14,095 nt of DNA from an uncultured Spirochaetaceae bacterium (GTDB taxonomy: Bacteria; Spirochaetota; Spirochaetia; SZUA-6; Bin103). The notes below the pieces were generated by a model that had not been told where the DNA came from, did not search any database, and saw only the letters and a program-made list of their open reading frames with translations. Made by a program: the position numbers and the translations under genes. Of this stretch, positions 6,284 through 13,087 are shown piece after piece (position 1 is the stretch's first letter; every line of letters begins with the position of its first letter). Location: the NCBI GenBank assembly GCA_913043885.1, contig CAJWOB010000025.1, positions 1-14,095 of the forward strand, in the 5' to 3' direction.

Positions 6284-6592
6284 ATGTCGAGCCGGGGCAG
6301 GCGAGTGGCGCGGGCGCGGACCATCGCCGCCGCCCTAACGGCGGCGATGCTGGGCAGCGGACTGCCTGCGGTGGCCTGCACGGTGTGTGTGGGCGATCCC
6401 TCTTCCCCACTTACCTGGGGCACCAACCGCGGCATCGTATTCCTTATCGGCACCATCGGCGTGGTGTACGCCGGTGTGGTGGCGTTCGTAATTACGTTCC
6501 GGCGTCGGCGGGCCGCCCGTCTCCGGGGGGACAGCGCGACAGGCGAGCTGGCGCTGCAATCGGCCTTAGCGGCCAAGAGTGTACAGGGCTGA
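6284..6592 (+). CDS. Small secreted-membrane protein with CTVC motif
   Basis: This 102-residue protein starts with ATG directly after the previous stop. A basic N-terminus plus hydrophobic stretch (about 12-31) ends in AVA just before C32-T-V-C35, so a signal peptide could be cleaved there, leaving the CxxC at the mature N-terminus. It is not a good lipobox. A second membrane helix (about 47-68) is followed by RRRR, which places the tail in the cytoplasm and the CxxC in the periplasm. After the Cys pair comes GDPSSPLTWGTN, which I remember in similar small proteins of oxidase operons in other phyla (CxVCxGDPxSP). No function is known to me. Copper handling or thiol chemistry at the CuA site is a guess. 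The last base of its TGA stop is shared with the ctaC start. Confidence 0.75.
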   Translation: MSSRGRRVARARTIAAALTAAMLGSGLPAVACTVCVGDPSSPLTWGTNRGIVFLIGTIGVVYAGVVAFVITFRRRRAARLRGDSATGELALQSALAAKSVQG

Positions 6593-7338
6593 TGATCAAG
6601 ATAGCGGAACTACTCGGGGCGCCGATCGGCGCATCCGCCCACAGCGGACAGGTGGACACCGTGATCGGTGCCGTCCATGTCCTCATGATAGTGCTCTTCG
6701 TGGGATGGGGAGCGTTCTTCACCTACGTGCTGATTCGCTTTCGTCAGAAGCGGAATCCCGCGGCCAACTACACCGGCACCAAGAGCCACGCCTCGCGGTA
6801 CATCGAGGGCGCCGTGGCGGTAATCGAGGTGGCGCTCCTGTTTGGGCTGTCCGTCCCGGTGTGGGCGCGGCAGATAGCCAATCCGACCCCCGCTGACCAG
6901 GCGTTGACGGTGCGAGTAGTGGCTCAGCAGTTCGCCTGGAACGTCCACTACCCGGGTCCGGACGGAGTGTTCGGCCGTAGCGCCGTCGATCTGATCAGCA
7001 CCAGCAACCCGCTCGGCGTGGATCGCGACGATATCTTTGGCCGCGACGACGTCGTATCGGTTGGCGAGCTGGCGGTACCGGTGGATCAGGTGGTACGCGT
7101 AGAGCTCTCCACGCTCGATGTCATTCACAGCTTCTTTCTCCCGGAGATGCGGGTGAAGCAGGATGCTATCCCGGGGATGGTCATACCGCTGAGCTTCACG
7201 CCTACCCAGACCGGCAACTGGGAGATCGCGTGTGCGCAGCTGTGCGGTGTCGGCCACTATCGGATGCGCGGCTTCTTCAACGTCCTCGACCAGCGGGGCT
7301 ACGAGTCCTGGTTGGCCGAGCGGGCCCCCGAGCTATAA
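6592..7338 (+). CDS. ctaC: Cytochrome c oxidase subunit II (CuA)
   Basis: From ATG at 6592, overlapping the previous stop as TGATG, the product has 248 residues. Two N-terminal helices (about 20-48 and 66-87) anchor a periplasmic cupredoxin domain. The CuA ligands are complete: H179, C214, C218, H222 and M225, in CAQLCGVGHYRM. The usual Glu between the two cysteines, whose carbonyl binds CuA and whose side chain binds Mg, is Gln (Q216). The aromatic docking patch usually written QWYW reads QQFAW here. The subunit accepts electrons from cytochrome c or a cupredoxin and passes them to heme a. The frame is open further upstream, but only the 6592 start fits the overlap and the domain length. Subunit II coming after I, III and IV is not the usual ctaCDE order. 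Confidence 0.96.
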   Translation: MIKIAELLGAPIGASAHSGQVDTVIGAVHVLMIVLFVGWGAFFTYVLIRFRQKRNPAANYTGTKSHASRYIEGAVAVIEVALLFGLSVPVWARQIANPTPADQALTVRVVAQQFAWNVHYPGPDGVFGRSAVDLISTSNPLGVDRDDIFGRDDVVSVGELAVPVDQVVRVELSTLDVIHSFFLPEMRVKQDAIPGMVIPLSFTPTQTGNWEIACAQLCGVGHYRMRGFFNVLDQRGYESWLAERAPEL

Positions 7339-7359
7339 CGCCGGCGGTTCAGCGCCGCT

Positions 7360-8388
7360 GTGCCTGAAGCCGGGCCTGCGGTGAGCGCAACTGATTCCCT
7401 GCCCGCGGTGCGCGTGCTGACCAAGGTGACGGCGGTCGCGACGCTGCTGCTTATCTTCATCGGCAGCCTGGTAACCAGCACCGGCTCCGGGCTGGCGGTG
7501 CCGGACTGGCCACTCTCGTTCGGCGGCCTGTTCCCACCGATGGTGGGGGGCATCCTCTACGAGCACGGCCACCGGGTGGTCGCCGCGTTCGTCGGTCTTC
7601 TCATAGTGATTCAGGCGGTAGTACTGACCCGCCGCGACTCGCGCCGCTGGGTAAAGACACTGGGGTGGGTTGCCGTGGCGGCGGTGTTGCTGCAGGGCGG
7701 GCTTGGCGGCCTCACCGTCATACTGCTGCTACCGACGGCAGTGTCCGCCAGCCACGCCATGCTGGCGCAGAGCCTGCTGTTGCTGACGCTGTTCATCGCC
7801 TACGCGACTTCGGGCGAATGGTCGCGGCGGGTGGGCGACCTAGAAGACTCGGGCAAGGACGCTGGCGCTTCCGCTCAGCGCAATCTGACCGCGCGCTGGT
7901 TGGTGGCGGCACTGGGCGCCAGCTACGTGCAGCTGTTCCTCGGCGCGCTAATGCGTCACACAGAGGCAGCGCTGGCGGTGCCGGACTTTCCGCTGATGGG
8001 GGGCCAGCTACTCCCGCTGTTCGACGAGGGGATGTATGCCCACATCGCCGCCGACAGGCGTGCCACGGCGTTGCCACCGGTGGTGGCGAGCCAAGTCGTG
8101 GTCCACGTGCTGCACCGGCTATGGGCGTTGGCTGTGGTCGCTGCAGTGGTGGCGGTGAACTACGTTGCCAGGCGGCGCACCACCCGGCAGCGGTGGGAGG
8201 TGCTGCAACCGCTTACATGGTTGAACTGGTTGGTCGGGCTGCAGGTGTTACTGGGCGCGGCCACGGTTATGACCGGGCGCGTACCGCTGGTTGCGAGCCT
8301 CCACGTCGTGGTCGGTGCCGCAACGCTGGCTACCATCGTGCTCGCACTGGTGCGGGTCGTCCCGGTGGCGCGCGGGGCTCCGGCATAG
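7360..8388 (+). CDS. ctaA: Heme A synthase (CtaA/COX15)
   Basis: The protein has 342 residues with about eight membrane segments in two similar halves. STGSGLAVPDWPL in the first half is echoed by HTEAALAVPDFPL in the second. Conserved heme-binding histidines are present: H71 in EHGHR (with E68), H132, H252 in HVLHR, and H315. It oxidises the C8 methyl of heme O to the formyl group of heme A, which the aa3 oxidase needs. It has no cysteine, so the disulfide pairs of Bacillus-type CtaA are absent. The start is GTG at 7360, without a ribosome site; GTG at 7381 is an alternative. A weak 5-bp hairpin (7342-7357) lies before it. It is 21 bp after ctaC and 5 bp before ctaB. Confidence 0.94.
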   Translation: MPEAGPAVSATDSLPAVRVLTKVTAVATLLLIFIGSLVTSTGSGLAVPDWPLSFGGLFPPMVGGILYEHGHRVVAAFVGLLIVIQAVVLTRRDSRRWVKTLGWVAVAAVLLQGGLGGLTVILLLPTAVSASHAMLAQSLLLLTLFIAYATSGEWSRRVGDLEDSGKDAGASAQRNLTARWLVAALGASYVQLFLGALMRHTEAALAVPDFPLMGGQLLPLFDEGMYAHIAADRRATALPPVVASQVVVHVLHRLWALAVVAAVVAVNYVARRRTTRQRWEVLQPLTWLNWLVGLQVLLGAATVMTGRVPLVASLHVVVGAATLATIVLALVRVVPVARGAPA

Positions 8389-8393
8389 CCGTC

Positions 8394-9323
8394 GTGGGGG
8401 AGCCAGCAAGAGCACCGGCCGTAGCGGGGGCCGTCGGCACCGCCGCGGCGGGAATCGGCGCGGTCGCCGCCTACCGCTCCCTGGTCAAACCGCGTATCGC
8501 CTCACTGGTCGCGGTGGCAGTGTTCCTCGGCGGCTGGTTGGCCGGGCCCGTAAATTGGTGGGCCTTGGCCGCAGCGGTGGCCGCAACCGCGCTGGTGTGC
8601 GCCGGCGCGGGGGTGCTCAACAACGCGGTGGAGCGAGACGTCGATCGCCGCATGCGCCGGACGGCCGACCGCGCGGTCGCCAGCGGCCGGATCGGACCGG
8701 GGCCCGCTGCGGCCTTCGGCGTTGTCCTGGTCGCGGCAGGTCTGCTGCCGCTGCTGTTGCTCAGTTGGCAGGCTGCCGCGTTGGCGGCGGGGGCTGTGCT
8801 CCTCTACGTCGCCGTGTACACGCCGTTGAAGCTGGTGGCGTGGTGGAACACGCTGGTGGGAGCGGTGCCTGGAGCCATACCGCCGCTGATTGGCTGGGTG
8901 GTAGTGGCGCGGCAGCTCGACCTGGGCGCCTGGCTTGCGTTTGGCCTGCTGTTTCTGTGGCAGCTGCCGCACTTCTACGCGATCGCCTGGTTGTGCCGAG
9001 AAGACTACGAACGCGCCGGGATCCGCATGGCTACCGCGGCAGGACACCCGCCGGCACTGGTAGGCGCGCAGGTAGTGGGGGCGTCTCTGCTGTTGCTCGC
9101 CGTATGCGTGGCCTTGTTCTCACACGGCGTGGTCGGGATGGCTTTCCTGGCCGGTGGGCTGGCGGTCAGTATCGCCTTCGGCTGGACGGCGCTCGGCTTC
9201 GTGCGCGGACCCTCCGCAGCGTCGGCCCGCGCCCTGCTGCGGGCGTCGGTGTGGTATTTGCCCGCCTTGATGCTGGTACTGGCAGCTGATCGCGTCGTCA
9301 CCGGCCTGATTGCCGGCGCCTAG
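8394..9323 (+). CDS. ctaB: Heme O synthase (protoheme IX farnesyltransferase, CtaB/COX10)
   Basis: From GTG at 8394 the product has 309 residues, normal for the family. It is a UbiA-type membrane prenyltransferase that adds farnesyl to heme B to give heme O, the substrate of CtaA. The prenyl-diphosphate motif is NNAVERDVDRRMRRT (N76-T90); the first Asp of the NxxxDxxxD pattern is Glu here (E80), as in mitochondrial COX10. Other family marks are YTPLKLVAWWNTLVGAVPG and QLPHFYAIAWLCREDYERAG. The reading frame is open far upstream through ctaA, but 8394 follows the ctaA stop by 5 bp and gives the right length. No ribosome site is seen, so coupling to ctaA is likely. Its stop is 11 bp from the stop of the convergent trxB. 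Confidence 0.95.
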   Translation: MGEPARAPAVAGAVGTAAAGIGAVAAYRSLVKPRIASLVAVAVFLGGWLAGPVNWWALAAAVAATALVCAGAGVLNNAVERDVDRRMRRTADRAVASGRIGPGPAAAFGVVLVAAGLLPLLLLSWQAAALAAGAVLLYVAVYTPLKLVAWWNTLVGAVPGAIPPLIGWVVVARQLDLGAWLAFGLLFLWQLPHFYAIAWLCREDYERAGIRMATAAGHPPALVGAQVVGASLLLLAVCVALFSHGVVGMAFLAGGLAVSIAFGWTALGFVRGPSAASARALLRASVWYLPALMLVLAADRVVTGLIAGA

Positions 9324-9334
9324 GCAGGCCGCGA

Positions 9335-10273
9335 CTAGGAGAGGAAGCGCTCGGCCTCGAGGGCGGCCATGCAGCCGGTACCGGCCGCGGTTACCGCCTG
9401 CCGATACACCTTGTCCTGGACGTCGCCACAGGCGAATACGCCCGGCTTGCTGGTAGCGGTAGAGGCGCCCGACGTGCGCAGGTACCCCGTGTCGTCCATC
9501 TCCAGCTGACCGTCGAGGAACTCGGTGTTGGGCTGATGGCCGATCGCGAAGAACAGCCCCCCGGCAGGGAGCGTCTCGGTATCGCCACTTGCGACGTCGC
9601 GGACGACGACCTCACTCAGCAGCGGATCGCCACGCACCTCTTCTAGCGTGGAGCTCCAGCGGACGATGACCTTCTGATTGTCCGCCACCCGCTGTTGCAT
9701 TGCCTTGGAGGCCTGCATGACGTCTCGTCGAACGAGCATGGTCACACTACTGCCAAACCTGCTGAGGTAGGTGGCCTCCTCGGCCGCCGTGTCGCCGCCG
9801 CCGACCACAAACAGCGGCTTGTCACGAAACACGGGCAGTGCGCCGTCGCACACCGCGCAGGCGGAGATGCCGCGCTGCCACAGCCGATCGGTACCGGTAA
9901 CGTCCAGACGCTTGGCGGTGGCGCCGGTGGCAATAATGATGGTCTTGGTGCGGATGTTGCCGGAGGCAAGCCGCACCTCATAGGGAGCCTCGCTCAGGTC
10001 CACGGACTCGACCGTCTCGGTAACGATGCGGGCGCCGCTTTTGATGGACTGTTCTCGCATCAGCTGCATCAGCGCGGGCCCCTCGATTCCGGAGGGGAAC
10101 CCGGGAAAGTTCTCCACCTCCGTCGTCGTGGTGAGTTGCCCGCCGGCGGCCACGCCACCGGCCATGAATCCCTCGTACATGACCGGGTTCAGCACGGCCC
10201 GCGCCGCGTAGATAGCGGCGGTGTGCCCGGCTGGGCCGGACCCGATGATGACTACGTTCTCCACTGTCGCCAT
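9335..10273 (-). CDS. trxB: Thioredoxin reductase (NADPH)
   Basis: This 312-residue cytoplasmic flavoenzyme passes electrons from NADPH to thioredoxin. The FAD motif is GSGPAG (11-16), the redox-active pair is C139-A-V-C142 followed by DG, the NADPH loop is GGGDTA (158-163), and the C-terminal FAD motif is GVFACGD. The stretch GFMAGGVAAGGQLTTTTEVENFPGF is longer than in E. coli TrxB. Together with ACAVCDG, it matches the plant and fungal low-molecular-weight reductases better than the E. coli CATCDG form. The ATG is preceded by an in-frame TAG 7 codons upstream, so the start is secure, although the ribosome site is weak (CGAGAG). It is the last of three minus-strand genes after dus and sodA. 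Confidence 0.97.
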   Translation of the reverse strand: MATVENVVIIGSGPAGHTAAIYAARAVLNPVMYEGFMAGGVAAGGQLTTTTEVENFPGFPSGIEGPALMQLMREQSIKSGARIVTETVESVDLSEAPYEVRLASGNIRTKTIIIATGATAKRLDVTGTDRLWQRGISACAVCDGALPVFRDKPLFVVGGGDTAAEEATYLSRFGSSVTMLVRRDVMQASKAMQQRVADNQKVIVRWSSTLEEVRGDPLLSEVVVRDVASGDTETLPAGGLFFAIGHQPNTEFLDGQLEMDDTGYLRTSGASTATSKPGVFACGDVQDKVYRQAVTAAGTGCMAALEAERFLS

Positions 10274-10480
10274 GGATTTCTCTCGAGGCTACGTCTGTAA
10301 CCGGGACGACGCCACCTCCTGCGCCCTTACCCCGTTACGCCGCGGCGCGCGACTCGCGAGTAGTCCAGGGCTGGCCGGGACGACGACGGCGCGCCCTATC
10401 CGGGCCTATCCGACGCCCGTGCGGCAATCGGGGAGGCGCCGCTGGCGGCTTGGCGCGCAGCGGACAGTCTCCGGACGAGG
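10274..10480. other. 207-bp gap between sodA and trxB, no gene seen
   Basis: This is the longest non-coding stretch in the window. It should hold any separate trxB promoter, but I see no convincing -35/-10 pair. A perfect AGGAGG (minus strand, 10315-10320) lies 41 nt before the trxB ATG, but no start codon follows it at a useful distance. A 6-bp stem CCGCTG/CAGCGG (10439-10444 with 10458-10463) lies just past the sodA stop; it has a 13-nt loop and no T tract, so it is at best a weak terminator. GGATAGG occurs twice in close succession on the minus strand (about 10395-10412). Confidence 0.5.
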
Positions 10481-11083
10481 TCAGCCGGCGAAGTTCGCTG
10501 CGACCTTGCCCCAGTCGATGACGTTGAAGAACGCCGCAATGTAGTCGGGGCGGAGGTTCTGATACTTGAGGTAGTAGGCGTGTTCCCAGACGTCCAGCCC
10601 CAGGAGCGGAGTGTCTCCCTGCATCAAGGGACTGTCCTGGTTTGCGGTGCTGTAGACGTCGACGCTGCCGTCGCCCTTCTTGACCAGCCATGCCCAGCCG
10701 CTGCCGAAACGATTGGTGGCGGCATCGGTAAACGCCTCTTTGAACGCCGCAAAGCTGCCAAACTTACGTTCTATTGCGCTGGCGAGATCACCGGACGGCT
10801 CACCGCCGCCGCTGCCGCTCATGGTCTCCCAGAACAGCGTGTGGTTGGCGTGGCCGCCACCGTTGTTCTGCACCGCGGCGCGCTTGTCGGCCGGGATCTG
10901 GTCGATGTCGGTCATCAACTTGTCGACGCTCCAGCTCGCGAGATCGGTGCCTTCGATAGCGGCATTCAGTTTGGTCACATACGCACCATGGTGCTTGTCG
11001 TGGTGGATGCGCATGGTCTGCTCGTCGATGTGGGGCTCTAGTGAGTTGTAGTCGTACGGGAGAGGGGGTACTTCGTGGGCCAT
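10481..11083 (-). CDS. sodA: Superoxide dismutase, Mn-type of the Fe/Mn family
   Basis: The protein has 200 residues and converts superoxide to O2 and H2O2. The metal ligands are H27 (MRIHHDKHH), H81 (GGHANHTLFW), D164 and H168 (GLDVWEHAYY). The metal-specificity positions look like the Mn enzyme: Gly at 77 (GGGH) and Gln at 149 in ANQDSPL, where Fe enzymes usually have Gln and Ala. There is no signal peptide, so it is cytoplasmic. AAGGAG (11098-11103, minus strand) is a good but distant ribosome site, 14 nt before the ATG. It lies 53 bp after dus on the same strand. Defence against superoxide fits an aerobic respiratory neighbourhood, but it is convergent with the oxidase operon, not part of it. 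Confidence 0.97.
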   Translation of the reverse strand: MAHEVPPLPYDYNSLEPHIDEQTMRIHHDKHHGAYVTKLNAAIEGTDLASWSVDKLMTDIDQIPADKRAAVQNNGGGHANHTLFWETMSGSGGGEPSGDLASAIERKFGSFAAFKEAFTDAATNRFGSGWAWLVKKGDGSVDVYSTANQDSPLMQGDTPLLGLDVWEHAYYLKYQNLRPDYIAAFFNVIDWGKVAANFAG

Positions 11084-11110
11084 TTTGGTTTCGCTCGCTC
11101 CTTACCGCGG

Positions 11111-11140
11111 AAGCTACTACCGGCCAGTTTTCTCGGTCAA
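11111..11140 (-). promoter_or_regulatory. Candidate sodA promoter
   Basis: On the minus strand TTGACC (11140-11135) is followed after 18 bp by TAGCTT (11116-11111). The -35 matches 5 of 6; the -10 keeps only T1, A2 and T6. The -35 overlaps the dus stop codon. A transcript would start just before the AAGGAG ribosome site of sodA, leaving a leader of about 20 nt. Confidence 0.3.
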
Positions 11141-12171
11141 GGAGCGGCCGGCGGCCCCCGCGTCGCGAGGTAGCGCGCCACCACCTGCTCCGCATCGCCC
11201 AGCGATAAGGTCTCCATCAGGGCCACCCGGAGGCGCTTTGCGGCGGGGAAGCCGGCGACGTACGCCTTGAAGTGGCGCCGCATCTCCACGAAGTTGCGGA
11301 CCCCACCGAGAAGCCGGTCGAACAGCCGGGCGTGCTCGAGCATGACATGGAGCACGGTCTCGATCGGCAGATCCTGCTTGTCCACCTGCTCGGAGAATAG
11401 CCAGGGGTTGCCGAAAATAGCGCGGCCGAGCATGACGCCGTCCGCGCCGGTCTCCGCGGCGAGCTGTGCGGCATGCGCGAGGTCGCGGACGTCGCCGTTG
11501 CCGACGATCGGAATGCCCGTTCCGCGCGCGATGTCGACGGCGCGGGCGATCGCATCCCAGTGGGCGGGAACCGCGGACTGCTCGCGCATGGTCCGCGCGT
11601 GGATGGCGATGGCGGCGGGGACGGTGTCGAGCAGCGCCGGTAGCCACTCGTCGAGGGTGTCGCGGTGGATCCCGAGGCGCGTCTTGACTGACACCGGCAG
11701 TGGCGAGGCCCCCTCCTTGGTAGCGGTGACGATATCTGCAATGCGTTGCGCATCGCCGATCAAGGCGCAGCCGGCGCCCTGCCGGACGACGGCGCGATCG
11801 GGGCAGCCGGTGTTGATGTCGACCCCATCGAAACCGAGCTCGCGCGCCAACCTCCCGCACTGGTAGAATGTCGCCGGTCTCTTCCCGAATAGCTGTACCA
11901 ATAGGGGACGTTCGAACTGAGCGAACTGCAGCTCCTGCAGAAGGCGCTCCCGCCCAGCCGAGCATAGCCCTTCACACGAGGTAAACTCCGTTACCATCAG
12001 GTTAGGCCGCCCGTGGGTGGCAATGACCTGCCGGAACGCGGTGTCGGTAACGTTCGCCATCGGCGCCAGCATGAAGAAGGGGCGCGGCAGTGCCCGCCAG
12101 AGGTCCTGGCGATGCGTTGGTTTGACTCCGCCCCGCGGCACAACTAGTGTCTCCTCCACAAGGTCTGCCAT
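11137..12171 (-). CDS. dus: tRNA-dihydrouridine synthase
   Basis: From ATG at 12171-12169 the product has 344 residues. It is an FMN enzyme that reduces uridine to dihydrouridine in tRNA. The TIM-barrel start is FFMLAPMANVTDTAFR (about 32-47). The active-site motif NTGCPDRAVVRQGAGCAL holds the catalytic Cys, C123. VSVKTRLG and IHARTMREQ carry the FMN-contacting Lys and substrate-side residues. I cannot assign it to DusA, B or C. A GTG start at 12189 is possible, but GGAGAG (12183-12178) lies 6 nt before the ATG and decides for 12171. It is the first of a minus-strand series dus-sodA-trxB. Its start codon is one base away from the lipA start codon on the other strand. Confidence 0.93.
   Translation of the reverse strand: MADLVEETLVVPRGGVKPTHRQDLWRALPRPFFMLAPMANVTDTAFRQVIATHGRPNLMVTEFTSCEGLCSAGRERLLQELQFAQFERPLLVQLFGKRPATFYQCGRLARELGFDGVDINTGCPDRAVVRQGAGCALIGDAQRIADIVTATKEGASPLPVSVKTRLGIHRDTLDEWLPALLDTVPAAIAIHARTMREQSAVPAHWDAIARAVDIARGTGIPIVGNGDVRDLAHAAQLAAETGADGVMLGRAIFGNPWLFSEQVDKQDLPIETVLHVMLEHARLFDRLLGGVRNFVEMRRHFKAYVAGFPAAKRLRVALMETLSLGDAEQVVARYLATRGPPAAP
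12122..12150 (+). promoter_or_regulatory. Candidate lipA promoter inside dus
   Basis: TTGACT (12122-12127, 5 of 6 to the -35 consensus) and TAGTGT (12145-12150, keeping T1, A2 and T6) are 17 bp apart. Transcription would begin near 12157, giving a leader of about 16 nt with AAGG at 12160-12163 before the GTG at 12173. It lies wholly in the 5' coding part of dus on the opposite strand. Confidence 0.4.
12160..12163 (+). promoter_or_regulatory. Ribosome binding site of lipA
   Basis: AAGG ends 9 nt before the GTG at 12173 and supports that start over the far-upstream ATG at 12017, which would add 52 residues that do not resemble LipA. It lies within the dus coding sequence. Confidence 0.45.
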
Positions 12172-12172
12172 C

Positions 12173-13087
12173 GTGAGCTCTCCGACCACCTATCGCCGCA
12201 AGCCGCCGTGGATACGCACCCAGCTGCAGGCGCGTGCCGAGTTTGGCCAGGTACGGCGCCTGATGCGGTCGCAGGAGCTCCACACTGTATGTGAGGAGGC
12301 GCGCTGTCCCAACATCCACGAGTGTTGGGGCCAGCAGCGTACCGCGACCTTCATGGTCCTGGGCAGCGTGTGCACCCGCCGGTGCCGGTTCTGTTCGGTC
12401 GAAACCGGACTGCCCACCGAGCTGGACCATGCCGAGCCCGATCGGGTGGCGGATGCCGCCGCCAAGATGGGGCTGCGCCACGTCGTGGTAACCATGGTAA
12501 CCCGGGACGACCTGAGCGATGGCGGCGCGGGCATACTGGTTGCTACCGTCGAGGCGATCCGAGCGCGCGGCGACGCCAGCGTCGAGCTGCTGACATCGGA
12601 CTTCGCCGGCAACCGTGAGGCGCTGGGGGCAGTGCTGGCGAGCGAACCGGAGATCCTCGCCCACAACGTCGAGACGGTGGAGCGCCTCACCCCGACGGTA
12701 CGCTCCAACTCCAGCTACCGGCGCTCACTGGATTTCCTACACCAGGCGCGCGCCTCGCGGCTGTCGGGCACCAAGATCAAGTCGAGCCTGATGGTGGGAC
12801 TTGGCGAGAGTAGCGAGGAGGTCGCCACCACGCTGCGCGACCTGCGCGCCGTTGGCGTGGAGATGGTCAACATCGGCCAGTACCTGCAGCCGACCCGCAA
12901 TCAGCAGGCGGTGGCGCGCTTCTGGGCGCCCGAGGAGTTCGCAGGTCTGCGCGCGTTGGCGGAAGATCTGGGCTTTCTGCATTGCGAGGCGGGACCGTTC
13001 GTGCGCTCCTCGTACCACGCCGACAGTCAGCTTGCAGCTACCGACCAACGGGCGGACAGCCGGCCGGCGGAGCGTCCGGGGCCCTAG
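12173..13087 (+). CDS. lipA: Lipoyl synthase (radical SAM)
   Basis: The product has 304 residues from GTG at 12173, typical of the short LipA form without the longer E. coli N-terminus. It inserts two sulfurs into octanoyl groups on lipoyl carrier domains. The auxiliary cluster motif is C40-x4-C45-x5-C51 (CEEARCPNIHEC), the radical SAM motif is C67-x3-C71-x2-C74 (CTRRCRFC), and the C-terminal serine signature RSSYHA is at 278-283. All features for two 4Fe-4S clusters are present. The ORF is open up to an ATG at 12017, but that would overlap dus by more than 150 bp. No lipB octanoyltransferase is seen in the window. It converges on an unrecognised small ORF and an A-type Fe-S carrier. Its TAG stop overlaps the facing stop within one CTAG. 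Confidence 0.96.
   Translation: MSSPTTYRRKPPWIRTQLQARAEFGQVRRLMRSQELHTVCEEARCPNIHECWGQQRTATFMVLGSVCTRRCRFCSVETGLPTELDHAEPDRVADAAAKMGLRHVVVTMVTRDDLSDGGAGILVATVEAIRARGDASVELLTSDFAGNREALGAVLASEPEILAHNVETVERLTPTVRSNSSYRRSLDFLHQARASRLSGTKIKSSLMVGLGESSEEVATTLRDLRAVGVEMVNIGQYLQPTRNQQAVARFWAPEEFAGLRALAEDLGFLHCEAGPFVRSSYHADSQLAATDQRADSRPAERPGP
12178..12183 (-). promoter_or_regulatory. Ribosome binding site of dus
   Basis: On the minus strand GGAGAG lies 6 nt before the ATG at 12171 and decides the dus start. These bases also encode the second to fourth codons of lipA on the plus strand. Confidence 0.6.

Noticed and set aside
6202..6591. Long N-terminal extension of subunit II from an ATG at 6202
   Set aside because: The extra 130 residues are Arg/Gly-rich, have no helices, and overlap two small genes that fit the gaps exactly. 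The TGATG overlap start at 6592 gives the normal subunit II length.
7342..7357. Hairpin before ctaA as a terminator or attenuator
   Set aside because: It has only a 5-bp stem with no T tract, which is common by chance in this GC-rich sequence.
7665..8393. Long N-terminal extension of CtaB through ctaA
   Set aside because: It is the +2 shadow of ctaA: low-complexity Gly/Arg/Ala sequence with no UbiA features before 8394.
10315..10320. Perfect AGGAGG on the minus strand, as the ribosome site of a hidden small gene
   Set aside because: No ATG, GTG or TTG follows at 4-12 nt on that strand, and trxB starts 41 nt away with an in-frame stop between.
10352..10361. Perfect 10-bp palindrome ACTCGCGAGT as an operator
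   Set aside because: A single 10-bp palindrome is expected several times by chance in 14 kb, and there is no second copy nearby.
12017..12172. Upstream ATG start for lipA
   Set aside because: The added residues do not resemble LipA and would overlap dus by over 150 bp. GTG 12173 has an AAGG site and gives the usual short form.
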